This document shows, piece after piece, positions 1 to 7,274 of a stretch of 17,058 nt of DNA; positions within the stretch are counted from its first letter, which is position 1, and each line of letters starts with the position of its first letter. A program made the translations under genes and the position numbers. Under the pieces are notes generated by a model that saw only the letters and a program-made list of their open reading frames with translations, made no database searches and was not told the origin of the DNA. Origin of the DNA: Nitrospirota bacterium (lineage in GTDB: Bacteria > Nitrospirota > Thermodesulfovibrionia > UBA6902); NCBI GenBank assembly GCA_024277515.1, contig JAJRVB010000025.1, forward strand, positions 1-17,058. Direction: 5' to 3'.

Positions 1-2
1 AA

Positions 3-854
3 CAGAAGATTGAATCTGTGGGCAAGGGAAACATTGAAGTCTCTACGCTCATCAAAAAGCATGAAGATGTAACATTAAAGCTCAGAGACACCACCGAACA
101 TCTCAAGCAGGCGCTTGCAAGCTCCAAAAAAAGAGGTGAATGGGGAGAGCGCATGGCAGAGGACATTATCAGTCTGACGGGGATGGTTGAGGGGATCAAT
201 TACATTAAGCAGAAAACCCTCGAAGGTTCGGCAGGGAGGCCTGATTTTACGTTTCTCATGCCTAACCACGTGAAGATCAATATGGATGTAAAATTCCCTC
301 TGGATAACTATATGCATTATCTTGACGCATCATCCGATCATGATAGAAAACGTTACAGGGATGAACTGATCAGGAATACAAAGACCATGATCAGGCAGGT
401 GACAACCCGGGACTACATTAACCCTGCGGACAATACGGTCGACTATGTCATTCTCTTTATCCCGAATGAACAGGTGTTCAGTTTTATTAATGAGTCTGAT
501 ATAAAGATAATGGATGAGGCCCTGAGGCAGAAGGTAGTGCTATGTTCTCCCTTTACGCTCTATGCGGTCCTGGCGGTAATACGGCAGGCGGTGGAAAATT
601 TTAATCTCGAAAAAACCGCTGCGGAAATGATCAGACTGCTTGGGGAATTCTCAAAACAGTGGAAGACCTACAAGGAGAGATTCAGCATTATGGGCAGACG
701 GCTGGATGACGCGAAAAAAGAATATGACAACCTTGTGACCACGCGAAGTAATATGCTTGCACGGCCTCTCAGGAAGATTGATGATCTCAGAAAGCAGAAG
801 GCCGTTGACTTTGGACCGGAAGTCGTCCCTGACGAAACAGAAGTGACCGAATGA
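3..854 (+). CDS. rmuC: DNA recombination protein RmuC, C-terminal part (5' end cut by window edge)
   Basis: The reading frame is open back to base 3 with no start needed, so this is the 3' part of a longer gene; a GTG at 18 is internal. About 280 residues are visible. They begin with the end of a coiled coil and then carry the RmuC-family nuclease-like domain: GEWGE, then GRPDF, DVKFPLDNY, YVILFIPNE and SPFTLYAVL, in the order usual for the family. The C-terminus is a second helical stretch (KQWKTYKERF to DDLRKQK) and a short acidic tail. E. coli RmuC limits recombination at inverted repeats; its domain resembles PD-(D/E)XK nucleases, but its biochemistry is poorly settled. Full-length members usually start with a membrane anchor, which would lie outside this window. 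Identification is firm; the detailed activity is family knowledge only. Confidence 0.93.
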   Translation, partial: QKIESVGKGNIEVSTLIKKHEDVTLKLRDTTEHLKQALASSKKRGEWGERMAEDIISLTGMVEGINYIKQKTLEGSAGRPDFTFLMPNHVKINMDVKFPLDNYMHYLDASSDHDRKRYRDELIRNTKTMIRQVTTRDYINPADNTVDYVILFIPNEQVFSFINESDIKIMDEALRQKVVLCSPFTLYAVLAVIRQAVENFNLEKTAAEMIRLLGEFSKQWKTYKERFSIMGRRLDDAKKEYDNLVTTRSNMLARPLRKIDDLRKQKAVDFGPEVVPDETEVTE

Positions 855-962
855 TCGTCATGGCGCATGCTGTGACGGCTTTGAAGCGATTTGGTATGAA
901 AAGGGGAAACAACGGGACTTATCTGACAGTTTACAAACTTTTTCAATAAAAAGGAGGACATT

Positions 963-1247
963 ATGTCAGAGAAACTGAGTCATGAGGAATTTGTCAAAAA
1001 GGCCATTGTCAGTCTCAGAAAGGAAGGATACAAAGGCATACATACCGTATACTCGGGCTTTAATAATGCCTTTAAAAAGTATTATGACGGTGCGAGTCCG
1101 ATTGATGTGACCAATAAACTTGCCCAGGAGGGAAAGATCATACTGCGGCCTGTCAAGGGCGGCGTGATGCTCTATCTGCCGGAAGATGCCCCCGTCACAA
1201 AGGACCTGGGGGATGATGCACTGAAAAAGATGGGGCTGCAGGATTAA
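963..1247 (+). CDS. small conserved protein of unknown function, winged-helix-like
   Basis: This 94-residue protein starts at an ATG preceded by a strong AAGGAGG ribosome site at 951-957, so it is clearly expressed. I do not know a named function. Residues 7-35 form amphipathic helices (EEFVKKAIVSLRKEGYKGIHTVY). Residues 44-57 look like another helix (PIDVTNKLAQEGKI). Residues 58-72 form a beta hairpin (IILRPVKGGVMLYLPED). Helix-helix-wing order with many lysines is compatible with a small winged-helix nucleic-acid-binding fold, but that is inference. There are no cysteines, no signal peptide and no membrane segment. It lies 108 bases after rmuC and 33 bases before the dGTPase-like gene, so it may share a transcript with the latter. 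I believe similar proteins occur in deltaproteobacteria and Nitrospirota, but could not search. Confidence 0.85.
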   Translation: MSEKLSHEEFVKKAIVSLRKEGYKGIHTVYSGFNNAFKKYYDGASPIDVTNKLAQEGKIILRPVKGGVMLYLPEDAPVTKDLGDDALKKMGLQD

Positions 1248-1280
1248 GGCGGGCCTTGTCCTGAAGCAGGATTTGTATTC

Positions 1281-2321
1281 GTGAAAAAAAATATAACCAT
1301 CCGTGAACAGACTGAGGAAATTGAAAGAAAGACCCTTCATCCGGCAGCCTGTCTCAGTTCAGAGAGCAGGGGCAGGCAGCGGCGGGAGCGGCTATGCACG
1401 ATACGTGCCTGTTTCCAGAGGGACCGTGACAGGATAATTCATTCAAAGAGCTTCAGGCGGTTAAAGCACAAGACGCAGGTATTCCTCGCTCCCAGGGGGG
1501 ACCACTACAGGACTAGGCTTACACATACGCTCGAAGTTTCCCAGATCGCGAGGACCATTGCGCGGGCCCTCAGGCTCAATGAAGACCTTACCGAGGCGAT
1601 TTCCCTCGGGCATGACCTCGGCCATACCCCCTTCGGCCATGCCGGAGAGGACATCCTGCGCGAGATCTATCCCGGCGGATTTGCCCATTACAAACAGAGC
1701 CTCAGGGTAGTTGATACCCTTGAAAGGAACGGCCGCGGTCTTAATCTGACGTTCGAGGTAAGAGACGGCATCCTGAAGCATTCAAAGGGGAAGGGCGACA
1801 TTTTTTTGTCCCGCGGCAGAAATGAAACCCTCGAAGGGCAGGTCGTCAGGATCTCTGATGTCATTGCCTATGTAAATCATGATCTGGATGACACGATAAG
1901 GGCCGGAGTGCTCAAGCGTTCCAGCATCCCCTCAAAGTTATTCAGCATAGGGGAGAGCCAGTCAAAGCGGATTGATTCCATGGTCAAGGATGTTGTTGCA
2001 TGCTCACTCGCGGCGGACCTGAAGTCGATCACTATGAGCGATGAAATGAAAGACACCACATATGCGTTGAGGGACTTTCTGTATAAAAATGTGTATGAAG
2101 GCGAGGTTTCACGCCTGGAGTTCAGGAAGGCACGCAAGATACTTCTCGATCTTTATCACTATTATATGGACCATCCGGAGGAGGTCTTCAGGGAATTTCC
2201 CAGGCAGGTCACGACCAATAAGGGACAGATCGTATGCGATTTTATAGCCGGCATGACGGACAGATATGCCATTATGATGTATGAGCAGCATTTTCTGCCC
2301 CAGCCATGGAAGGTTTTTTGA
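1281..2321 (+). CDS. dgt: deoxyguanosinetriphosphate triphosphohydrolase-like protein
   Basis: This 346-residue HD-superfamily protein belongs to the shorter dGTPase-like group, which hydrolyses dNTPs to deoxynucleosides and triphosphate; the exact substrate cannot be read from sequence. The N-terminus is complete for the family: REQTEE at 8-13, SRGR at 29-32, FQRDRDRIIHSKSFRRLKHK from 45. The HD metal site is H82 (RLTHTLE), H111-D112 (GHDLGHTPFGH) and D193 (RISDVIAY). The helices after residue 200 are typical of the family. The start is a GTG at 1281, chosen because the family's first conserved block begins only eight residues later. The ribosome site upstream (GAAGCAGGA, about 1262-1271) is weak. 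It probably helps set dNTP pools, which fits neighbours concerned with DNA metabolism. Confidence 0.93.
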   Translation: MKKNITIREQTEEIERKTLHPAACLSSESRGRQRRERLCTIRACFQRDRDRIIHSKSFRRLKHKTQVFLAPRGDHYRTRLTHTLEVSQIARTIARALRLNEDLTEAISLGHDLGHTPFGHAGEDILREIYPGGFAHYKQSLRVVDTLERNGRGLNLTFEVRDGILKHSKGKGDIFLSRGRNETLEGQVVRISDVIAYVNHDLDDTIRAGVLKRSSIPSKLFSIGESQSKRIDSMVKDVVACSLAADLKSITMSDEMKDTTYALRDFLYKNVYEGEVSRLEFRKARKILLDLYHYYMDHPEEVFREFPRQVTTNKGQIVCDFIAGMTDRYAIMMYEQHFLPQPWKVF

Positions 2322-2375
2322 CGGGTGTGAGTTCATTATCCTTGTAAAGAAATTACCTTTTTTGAGCAATTTCTC

Positions 2376-2404
2376 TTGACAATGGAGCTATGTCCTCTTA
2401 TAAT
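2376..2404 (+). promoter_or_regulatory. perfect sigma-70 consensus promoter for ihfA
   Basis: TTGACA at 2376-2381 and TATAAT at 2399-2404 are both full matches to the housekeeping consensus and are exactly 17 bases apart. Transcription should begin near 2411, giving a leader of about 20 bases with GGAGGG at 2419-2424 before the ATG at 2430. Such a strong, simple promoter fits the high abundance expected of a nucleoid protein and probably also drives the merR-type gene behind it. Confidence 0.87.
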
Positions 2405-2429
2405 TTAAAAAAATACTTGGAGGGTAGTT

Positions 2430-2708
2430 ATGACAAAGGCAGAACTGGCAGATAAACTGTATGAAAAGGTTGGACTTCCCAAAAAGGAAGCAATTACGAT
2501 TGTGGAAACACTCTTCAATTCAATGAAGAATATTCTTGCAGAGGGGGAATCCATAAAAATTACAGGCTTCGGCACCTTTCTGGTACGGAAAAAAGGGGCC
2601 CGTAAGGGAAGAAATCCAAAGACGGGCAGTGAGCTTGAGATAGAACAGCGAAGGGTCGTAACATTTAAGCCCAGTCTGCAGTTCAAGGCCCTTGTTGAGA
2701 AGGTGTAA
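2430..2708 (+). CDS. ihfA: integration host factor alpha-like / HU-family DNA-binding protein
   Basis: This 92-residue member of the HU/IHF family binds and sharply bends DNA as a dimer. Visible marks are the N-terminal helices (MTKAELADKLYEKVGLPKKEA), the turn ITGFGTF at about 44-50, and the beta arm carrying GRNPKTG with the intercalating proline at about 63. The closing strand RRVVTFKPS follows. The start MTKAEL and the arm composition resemble the IHF alpha subunit more than HU, but heterodimer partners cannot be judged here. The ATG has a good GGAGGG ribosome site five bases upstream and a perfect promoter before that. The MerR-type regulator begins seven bases after the stop, so the two are probably co-transcribed. 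Confidence 0.92.
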   Translation: MTKAELADKLYEKVGLPKKEAITIVETLFNSMKNILAEGESIKITGFGTFLVRKKGARKGRNPKTGSELEIEQRRVVTFKPSLQFKALVEKV

Positions 2709-2714
2709 TGATTC

Positions 2715-3122
2715 ATGGGGGCTTTACCTCATAAGCAGGCAGGTACGGACAAGCTCTTTTATAAAATAGGCGAGATCAGCAGGATCGCCGGGATTGAGCC
2801 GCATGTCCTCAGATATTGGGAATCGGAGTTTTCCTTTCTCAAACCCCGGAAGAACAAGACCGGACAACGCACTTATACAAGGAAGGACCTGGAGCTCGTC
2901 CTCCAGATAAAAAACCTTCTGTACAGGGAAAAATATACAATTGCAGGGGTCAAAAAGAAATTCGGCAGCAAGACACTGAAGAAGAGTTCTGTTTCGATGG
3001 AAACGATTCAGGGAGTAAAGAAAAGACTGAAAGAGATACTGGGTACATTGAACAGGGGCCCGCGAAGAAAAAAACCGCGTGTGGTCCCGGACAAAAATAA
3101 TGGCTCACGGCTGTTTCTGTGA
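2715..3122 (+). CDS. MerR-family transcriptional regulator
   Basis: This 135-residue protein has a MerR-type winged helix-turn-helix at residues 14-80. FYKIGEISRIAGIEPHVLRY is the first helix-turn-helix, WESEF follows, then the wing TGQRTYTRKDLELV and the second helix pair. The C-terminal 50 residues are short and basic (KKRLKEIL, RRKKPR). There is no cysteine cluster or drug-binding domain, so it is unlikely to be a metal or drug sensor; MlrA-like small regulators are the nearest type I can name. The ribosome site is GAAGGTG at the end of ihfA, with seven bases between the two genes. To my knowledge an ihfA-merR-tRNA-Pro order is also found in Geobacter-type genomes, which suggests an old linkage. 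Its target genes are unknown. Confidence 0.9.
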   Translation: MGALPHKQAGTDKLFYKIGEISRIAGIEPHVLRYWESEFSFLKPRKNKTGQRTYTRKDLELVLQIKNLLYREKYTIAGVKKKFGSKTLKKSSVSMETIQGVKKRLKEILGTLNRGPRRKKPRVVPDKNNGSRLFL

Positions 3123-3182
3123 ACGGCTGCCATCTGGATTCAATACCGGAAATACACTCATAATCAATTGCAGTAATTAAAT

Positions 3183-3260
<78 letters not shown>

Positions 3261-3361
3261 TTCATAAAAGCCTTTATCCTGCCTGAAGATGTGACGGTTG
3301 TTCTTTATCTCATATTTCTGCGCTTAAAATTTACGCAGCCGAAGGGTAATGCGGACAGCGG

Positions 3362-3388
3362 TTTTTCACTTGTATTTTTAGTGAAAAA
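3362..3388. repeat. perfect 9-bp inverted repeat in the rimP leader region, possible operator
   Basis: TTTTTCACT at 3362-3370 and AGTGAAAAA at 3380-3388 are exact inverted copies around a nine-base AT-rich spacer. The element overlaps the -35 box and spacer of the proposed rimP promoter, a usual place for an operator. It lacks the GC-rich stem and trailing T run of a terminator. A partial third copy (TTTTTCAC, 3407-3414) follows downstream. The protein that might bind it is unknown. Confidence 0.5.
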
Positions 3389-3398
3389 GTGGTATTCT
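3370..3398 (+). promoter_or_regulatory. probable sigma-70 promoter of the rimP-nusA operon
   Basis: TTGTAT at 3370-3375 and TATTCT at 3393-3398 are separated by 17 bases and match the housekeeping consensus at four of six positions each. Predicted transcription starts near 3405, leaving a leader of about 70 bases that contains the terminator hairpin at 3434-3461. Read-through from the tRNA-Pro unit is an alternative or additional source of transcripts. Confidence 0.45.
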
Positions 3399-3433
3399 GT
3401 CATTAGTTTTTCACACCTTATATGTACTGTATG

Positions 3434-3462
3434 AAGAGTGGGCTTTCCCACTCTTTTGTTTT
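3434..3462 (+). terminator. intrinsic terminator / attenuator hairpin just upstream of rimP
   Basis: AAGAGTGGG (3434-3442), loop CTTT, CCCACTCTT (3447-3455) make a perfect nine-pair stem. The T-rich tract TTTTGTTTT begins inside its end (3454-3462). The element ends only a few bases before the rimP start, so it must act as a conditional terminator or attenuator of the operon, or terminate the tRNA-Pro transcript. Similar short terminator hairpins in front of rimP are known from proteobacteria (rimP leader motifs), and E. coli also has a tRNA gene and terminators before rimP-nusA. Confidence 0.8.
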
Positions 3463-3473
3463 ATATGGGAAAA

Positions 3474-3938
3474 ATGGAGACAGGTGTAATAAAGGAAAAA
3501 ATCAGAGCTATGATTGAACCGCTGATAAACGACCTTGGCATGGAACTGGATGACCTGGAGCTGAACAGGATGCAGGGAAAGGCGCTGCTGAGGGTGTACA
3601 TTGAAAAGGAAGAAGGAATAACCCTGGGTGACTGTGAACAGGTCAGCCGTGAGATAGAGGCTGTGCTGGATGTGGAAGATCCCATTCCGTATTCATATGT
3701 CCTGGAGGTGTCCTCCCCCGGCCTTGACAGGCCGCTCAGGGCGCCGCAGCACTTTAAGCGTTTTGCCGGAAGCAGTGTGCGGGTCGTTACAAGGGAGCCC
3801 CTGGACAGGCAGACTTTTTTTGAAGGTGTGATAGCTGCGGCGGATGATGAGAGTGTTCTGCTTCATCTCCCGGGAGGCAGGGAAGTAACAATACCGTACG
3901 GGAACATTTCTAAGGCAAGACTGGCAGTGGAGGTTTAA
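3474..3938 (+). CDS. rimP: ribosome maturation factor RimP
   Basis: RimP is needed for maturation of the 30S ribosomal subunit. From the ATG at 3474 the protein has 154 residues, the usual family size. The N-terminal alpha/beta domain shows MIEPLINDLGMELDDLEL and RVYIEKEEGITLGDCEQVSREIEAVLD. The family signature YVLEVSSPGLDRPL follows at about 78-91, then the C-terminal Sm-like barrel (FEGVIAAADDESVLLHLPGG). The frame is open further upstream from a GTG at 3438 and an ATG at 3465. The GTG lies inside the terminator hairpin and would translate it, so I reject it; 3465 cannot be excluded. Ribosome-site evidence is weak for both. nusA follows after two bases, with its own GGAGG inside the end of rimP, so the pair is tightly coupled. 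Confidence 0.94.
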   Translation: METGVIKEKIRAMIEPLINDLGMELDDLELNRMQGKALLRVYIEKEEGITLGDCEQVSREIEAVLDVEDPIPYSYVLEVSSPGLDRPLRAPQHFKRFAGSSVRVVTREPLDRQTFFEGVIAAADDESVLLHLPGGREVTIPYGNISKARLAVEV

Positions 3939-3940
3939 TT

Positions 3941-5098
3941 ATGAATCGCGAGCTTATACATATAATAGAACAGATGAGTAAAGAGAGAGGGATCCCGAAG
4001 GAATCGATCCTCGGGACACTGGAATCAGCCCTTTTATCGGCAGTTAGGAAAAAATACGGACTTGAGGCCGAGATTAACGTAACTATTGATACTGATTCAG
4101 GCGAAATATCCGTAACCACTCAGAAAACAATTGTAAAGAAGGTTTCTGATCCCCTGAGCGAGATATCCCTGAAAGATGCAAAAAAGATTGATCCTGAAAA
4201 GGCGCTTGACGATATGATCGAGGCCCCCATACCGCTTGATGATTTTGGCAGGATAGCTGCCCAGACCGCAAAGCAGGTCCTGTTTCAACGCGTGAGGGAG
4301 GCCGAGAAAGAGGCCATTTTTGAGGAATACAAGGACAAGGCAGGGCAGATCGTGAGCGGTGTTGTAATTCGAAGGGAAAAGGGCGCGTACTATGTGGCGC
4401 TTGGCAGAGCGGAGGCAACACTCCCGATTAAATCCACCCTCCCGACCGAGAGTCTCAAACGCGGAGAGACCATACGGACGTATATAGAAGAGGTTAAGGT
4501 GACCCCGAGGGGGCCTGTCATTCTGCTCTCAAGGACCCACCCGAATTTTGTCGGGGAGCTCTTTAAAATGGAGATCCCCGAGATTTATGAGGGCCTTGTC
4601 ACAATCAGGGACATAGTGCGGGAGGCTGGTGACAGGACAAAACTGACCGTTACGTCGAGCAATTCCATGGTTGATCCTGTGGGCGCGTGTGTTGGAATGA
4701 AAGGTACGCGCGTACAGTCGATCGTGAGAGAACTGCGTGGGGAAAGGATTGATATTATCCCCTGGACGGATGATCCCCGGGTACTTATCGCGAAGGCCTT
4801 AAGCCCCGCAACCGTGGAGAGCCTCGGAATTAATGAAGAGGAAAAGTCTGCTATGGTTGTGGTCAATGACCAGCAGCTCTCGATAGCAATTGGCAAAAAG
4901 GGTCAGAACGTGAGACTGGCGATGAAACTGACCGGCTGGGACATAGACATTATCAGTGAGACGGAATACAGCAAGATGCGCAAGGGAGAGATAGAATCCC
5001 AGCTCGAAGAGGAGCTTCAGGACGAAGCTGACAAAGACGATGCAGAAGCGGCTCAATCCGGAGAGGACCAAGCCTCTGAGGATGAACAACAGGGATAA
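3941..5098 (+). CDS. nusA: transcription termination/antitermination protein NusA
   Basis: NusA binds RNA polymerase and nascent RNA and tunes pausing, termination and antitermination. The protein has 385 residues. An RNA-polymerase-binding N-terminal domain (ELIHIIEQMSKERGI) spans about 1-110. An S1 domain runs from about 130 to 198 (GQIVSGVVIRREKGAYYVAL). KH1 follows at about 225-285 (DPVGACVGMKGTRVQSIVRE, then ERIDIIPW). KH2 is at about 300-345 (QLSIAIGKKGQNVRLA). The last 40 residues are a highly acidic tail. It lacks the two acidic repeats of E. coli NusA, which is common outside gammaproteobacteria. The ATG is preceded by GGAGG at 3929-3933. The usual neighbours ylxR and infB do not follow; recG does. 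Confidence 0.96.
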   Translation: MNRELIHIIEQMSKERGIPKESILGTLESALLSAVRKKYGLEAEINVTIDTDSGEISVTTQKTIVKKVSDPLSEISLKDAKKIDPEKALDDMIEAPIPLDDFGRIAAQTAKQVLFQRVREAEKEAIFEEYKDKAGQIVSGVVIRREKGAYYVALGRAEATLPIKSTLPTESLKRGETIRTYIEEVKVTPRGPVILLSRTHPNFVGELFKMEIPEIYEGLVTIRDIVREAGDRTKLTVTSSNSMVDPVGACVGMKGTRVQSIVRELRGERIDIIPWTDDPRVLIAKALSPATVESLGINEEEKSAMVVVNDQQLSIAIGKKGQNVRLAMKLTGWDIDIISETEYSKMRKGEIESQLEEELQDEADKDDAEAAQSGEDQASEDEQQG

Positions 5099-5276
5099 GG
5101 ACTCTACCCGGGAAAAAACCTCTCTTCACCACCCTCACATATCAATAGATACCCCTGTCCAGTATGTAAAAGGAGTCGGCCCGGCGCGCGCCAGGCTTCT
5201 CGGGCGGCTGGGCATCGAGACACTCGGAGACATTCTCTACCATTCCCCCGGCGCTATGAAGACAGAAAAAACCTGA
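5082..5276 (+). pseudogene. recG: recG 5' fragment, cut off by a frameshift
   Basis: This is the N-terminal piece of RecG. The ATG at 5082 overlaps the nusA stop by 17 bases; an in-frame ATG at 5040 lies deeper inside nusA and is less likely. After a short charged leader the protein shows the RecG wedge-domain start, TPVQYVKGVGPARARLLGRL, then GIETLGDILYH. At this point the family expects FPRRYEDR, but the frame gives SPGAMKTEKT and stops at 5274-5276. The expected residues PRRYEDRKNLKKI are present in the -1 frame from 5249, so a single base is missing within CATTCCCCCGG at 5241-5251. Either a T (restoring HFPRR) or a C (restoring HSPRR) would repair it. This could be a real mutation or a consensus error. 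Confidence 0.85.
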
Positions 5277-7213
5277 AGAAGATATGTGACCTGACATATG
5301 GATCTCATGAAACATTGCTCTGTGAGGTAGTGTCGGCGGATGTTATCACAACTCCCAGAAAGAGGATGAAGATCCTTGAGCTTACGGTGAGCGATGAAAC
5401 GGGTTCTCTGAAGGCCGTATGGTTTAACCAGGCCTTTTTAAAAAAATATTTTCACAGAGGCCGGCAGATTATTTTAAGCGGTCTCGTAAAAGGCAATCCA
5501 TACTCGGGCATCGGACCTGAAATGGAAAATCCTGACTTTGAACTCTCTGGAGAAGATGATACCCCTGTGCATACTTCAAGGATAGTGCCTGTTTATAACG
5601 CAACTGAAGGGCTCTCACCAAAACAGATCAGGATATTGATGTTTCACACAACGGCTGCATGTCTGTTTGTGCTCAAAGATTATCTGCCCCGGGACATCCT
5701 CAGGAGGAATGACCTCAAGGCGCTGCCGTGGGCGGTTAAAGAGCTGCACTTCCCAGAGGAGTGTAGTGATGTGGACCTCCTGAACAGGGGGCGGAGCCCG
5801 GCCCACGCGCGTCTCGTGTTTGATGAATTTTTTCTGCTGGAGCTGGGGCTGGCCCTTCTGAAAAAAAGGGAAACCATCGAGAGAGGAATCAGTTTTTCTC
5901 TTGCAGGTGATCTGGTGCATACATTTGTGCAGGGCCTCCCGTTTGAGCTTACATCCGCGCAGAAGCGTGTGATTGAGGAAGTCAGGATGGACATGCATAA
6001 ACCGCTGCCCATGAACAGGCTTGTACATGGTGACGTGGGATGCGGAAAGACCGTTGTGGCCCTCGTATCAATGCTTATCGCTGTTGAGAACGGGTATCAG
6101 GCCTGTCTTATGGCCCCAACAGAACTTCTTGCAGAGCAGCATTTTATAAATATTCAGCGTATGACCGGGCAGCTCGGCATACGGGTTGTGCTCCTGACAT
6201 CAGGGGTAAAGGAGAGGCCGGTCCATGACATTTCAGGGGGAGACGCTCAAATCATTGTCGGTACTCACGCACTCATACAGGAGAACGTGCAGTTCAGCAG
6301 ACTGGGGCTGGCGATTATTGATGAACAGCACAGATTTGGAGTAGTGCAGAGGGCATCACTCAGGAACAAGGGATTACATCCTGATATCCTGATCATGACC
6401 GCGACACCGATTCCGAGGACCCTGGCCATAACATTATATGGAGATCTGGACATATCGATAATTGACCAGCTTCCTGCGGGCCGGAAGCCGGTTATCACAA
6501 AGATGTTTTTCCCTTCACAGAAAGACCGCATTTATTCTCTGATAACGGCCGAGCTCTCGAAAAAAAGACAGGTTTATATTGTGTATCCCCTTATTGAGGA
6601 ATCTGAAAAACTTGACCTGAAATCCGCTATTGATGGCGCTCATGCACTCAGGAAAATCTTCCCGGAAAAGAAAATCGGGCTTATTCATGGTAAAATGCGT
6701 CATGACGAGAGGGAGTCCGTCATGGAGATGTTTACACAGGGAGGAATTGACATCCTTGTGGCAACCACCGTAATCGAAGTCGGCATTGATGTGCCCAATG
6801 CCTCTCTCATGCTCATAGTGCATTCCGAGAGGTTCGGACTTTCACAGCTTCATCAGCTGAGGGGACGTATCGGGAGGGGCGGATATGAATCCTATTGTCT
6901 GCTTTTGGCATATCCGCCGTTTAGTGAAGACGCAAAAAGAAGGCTCAGGGCGATGGAGGCGACCGGTGACGGATTCAGGATTGCAGAGGAAGACCTTGCC
7001 ATCAGGGGGCCGGGTGATTTCTTCGGCACGCGGCAGTCAGGAATGCCTGATTTGAAAATTGCTAATATAATAAGGGACACAAAGACACTTGAACTCGCGA
7101 GGAGAGAGGCCTTTGCCCTGGTCGAGGGTGATCCGGCACTCGACCGATGTCCGATGCTGAGGGAGGTGTTACAGAAAAAATGGATGGGCAGACTGGAGTT
7201 AATAAAAAGTTAG
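5249..7213 (+). CDS. recG: ATP-dependent DNA helicase RecG, main part (separated from its N-terminus by a frameshift)
   Basis: RecG remodels stalled replication forks and branched DNA by fork reversal. The frame opens with PRRYEDRKNLKKICDL, then the OB-like wedge (KILELTVSDETGSLKAVWFN). Helicase motifs follow: GDVGCGKT (Walker A; bases 6029-6052, about residue 317 of a repaired protein), APTELLAEQH, DEQHRFG (DExx box), TATPIPRTLA, then ATTVIEVGIDVPNA and QLHQLRGRIGRGG. The TRG-like C-terminus is present (GPGDFFGTRQSG). Everything downstream of the frameshift is intact, and the repaired protein would be about 710 residues, normal for RecG. Within this frame alone the first plausible start is a TTG at 5315, which would remove part of the wedge domain, so independent translation seems unlikely to give full activity. 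All other motifs look under selection. Confidence 0.93.
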   Translation, partial: RRYEDRKNLKKICDLTYGSHETLLCEVVSADVITTPRKRMKILELTVSDETGSLKAVWFNQAFLKKYFHRGRQIILSGLVKGNPYSGIGPEMENPDFELSGEDDTPVHTSRIVPVYNATEGLSPKQIRILMFHTTAACLFVLKDYLPRDILRRNDLKALPWAVKELHFPEECSDVDLLNRGRSPAHARLVFDEFFLLELGLALLKKRETIERGISFSLAGDLVHTFVQGLPFELTSAQKRVIEEVRMDMHKPLPMNRLVHGDVGCGKTVVALVSMLIAVENGYQACLMAPTELLAEQHFINIQRMTGQLGIRVVLLTSGVKERPVHDISGGDAQIIVGTHALIQENVQFSRLGLAIIDEQHRFGVVQRASLRNKGLHPDILIMTATPIPRTLAITLYGDLDISIIDQLPAGRKPVITKMFFPSQKDRIYSLITAELSKKRQVYIVYPLIEESEKLDLKSAIDGAHALRKIFPEKKIGLIHGKMRHDERESVMEMFTQGGIDILVATTVIEVGIDVPNASLMLIVHSERFGLSQLHQLRGRIGRGGYESYCLLLAYPPFSEDAKRRLRAMEATGDGFRIAEEDLAIRGPGDFFGTRQSGMPDLKIANIIRDTKTLELARREAFALVEGDPALDRCPMLREVLQKKWMGRLELIKS

Positions 7214-7254
7214 AAGTCAGAAGTCAGAAGTGAGTTGTTTTTAACTTCTCACTT
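7213..7254. repeat. three tandem copies of a heptamer running into a weak hairpin after recG
   Basis: GAAGTCA at 7213-7219, GAAGTCA at 7220-7226 and GAAGTGA at 7227-7233 are direct tandem copies starting on the last base of the recG stop codon. The third copy doubles as the left arm of a hairpin: AAGTGAG at 7228-7234 pairs with CTCACTT at 7248-7254 across a T-rich loop. ATCTTTT follows, so it could act as a weak terminator. Short tandem heptamers of this sort occur dispersed in several bacterial groups. Confidence 0.7.
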
Positions 7255-7274
7255 ATCTTTTGGAGGTGAATCGT

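Noticed and set aside
856..877. Terminator after rmuC (CGTCA ... TGACG)
   Set aside because: The stem is five pairs with a long loop and no T tract follows.
3438..3473. GTG start for rimP at 3438
   Set aside because: The extension translates the terminator hairpin and T tract, makes the protein longer than the family, and has no ribosome site.
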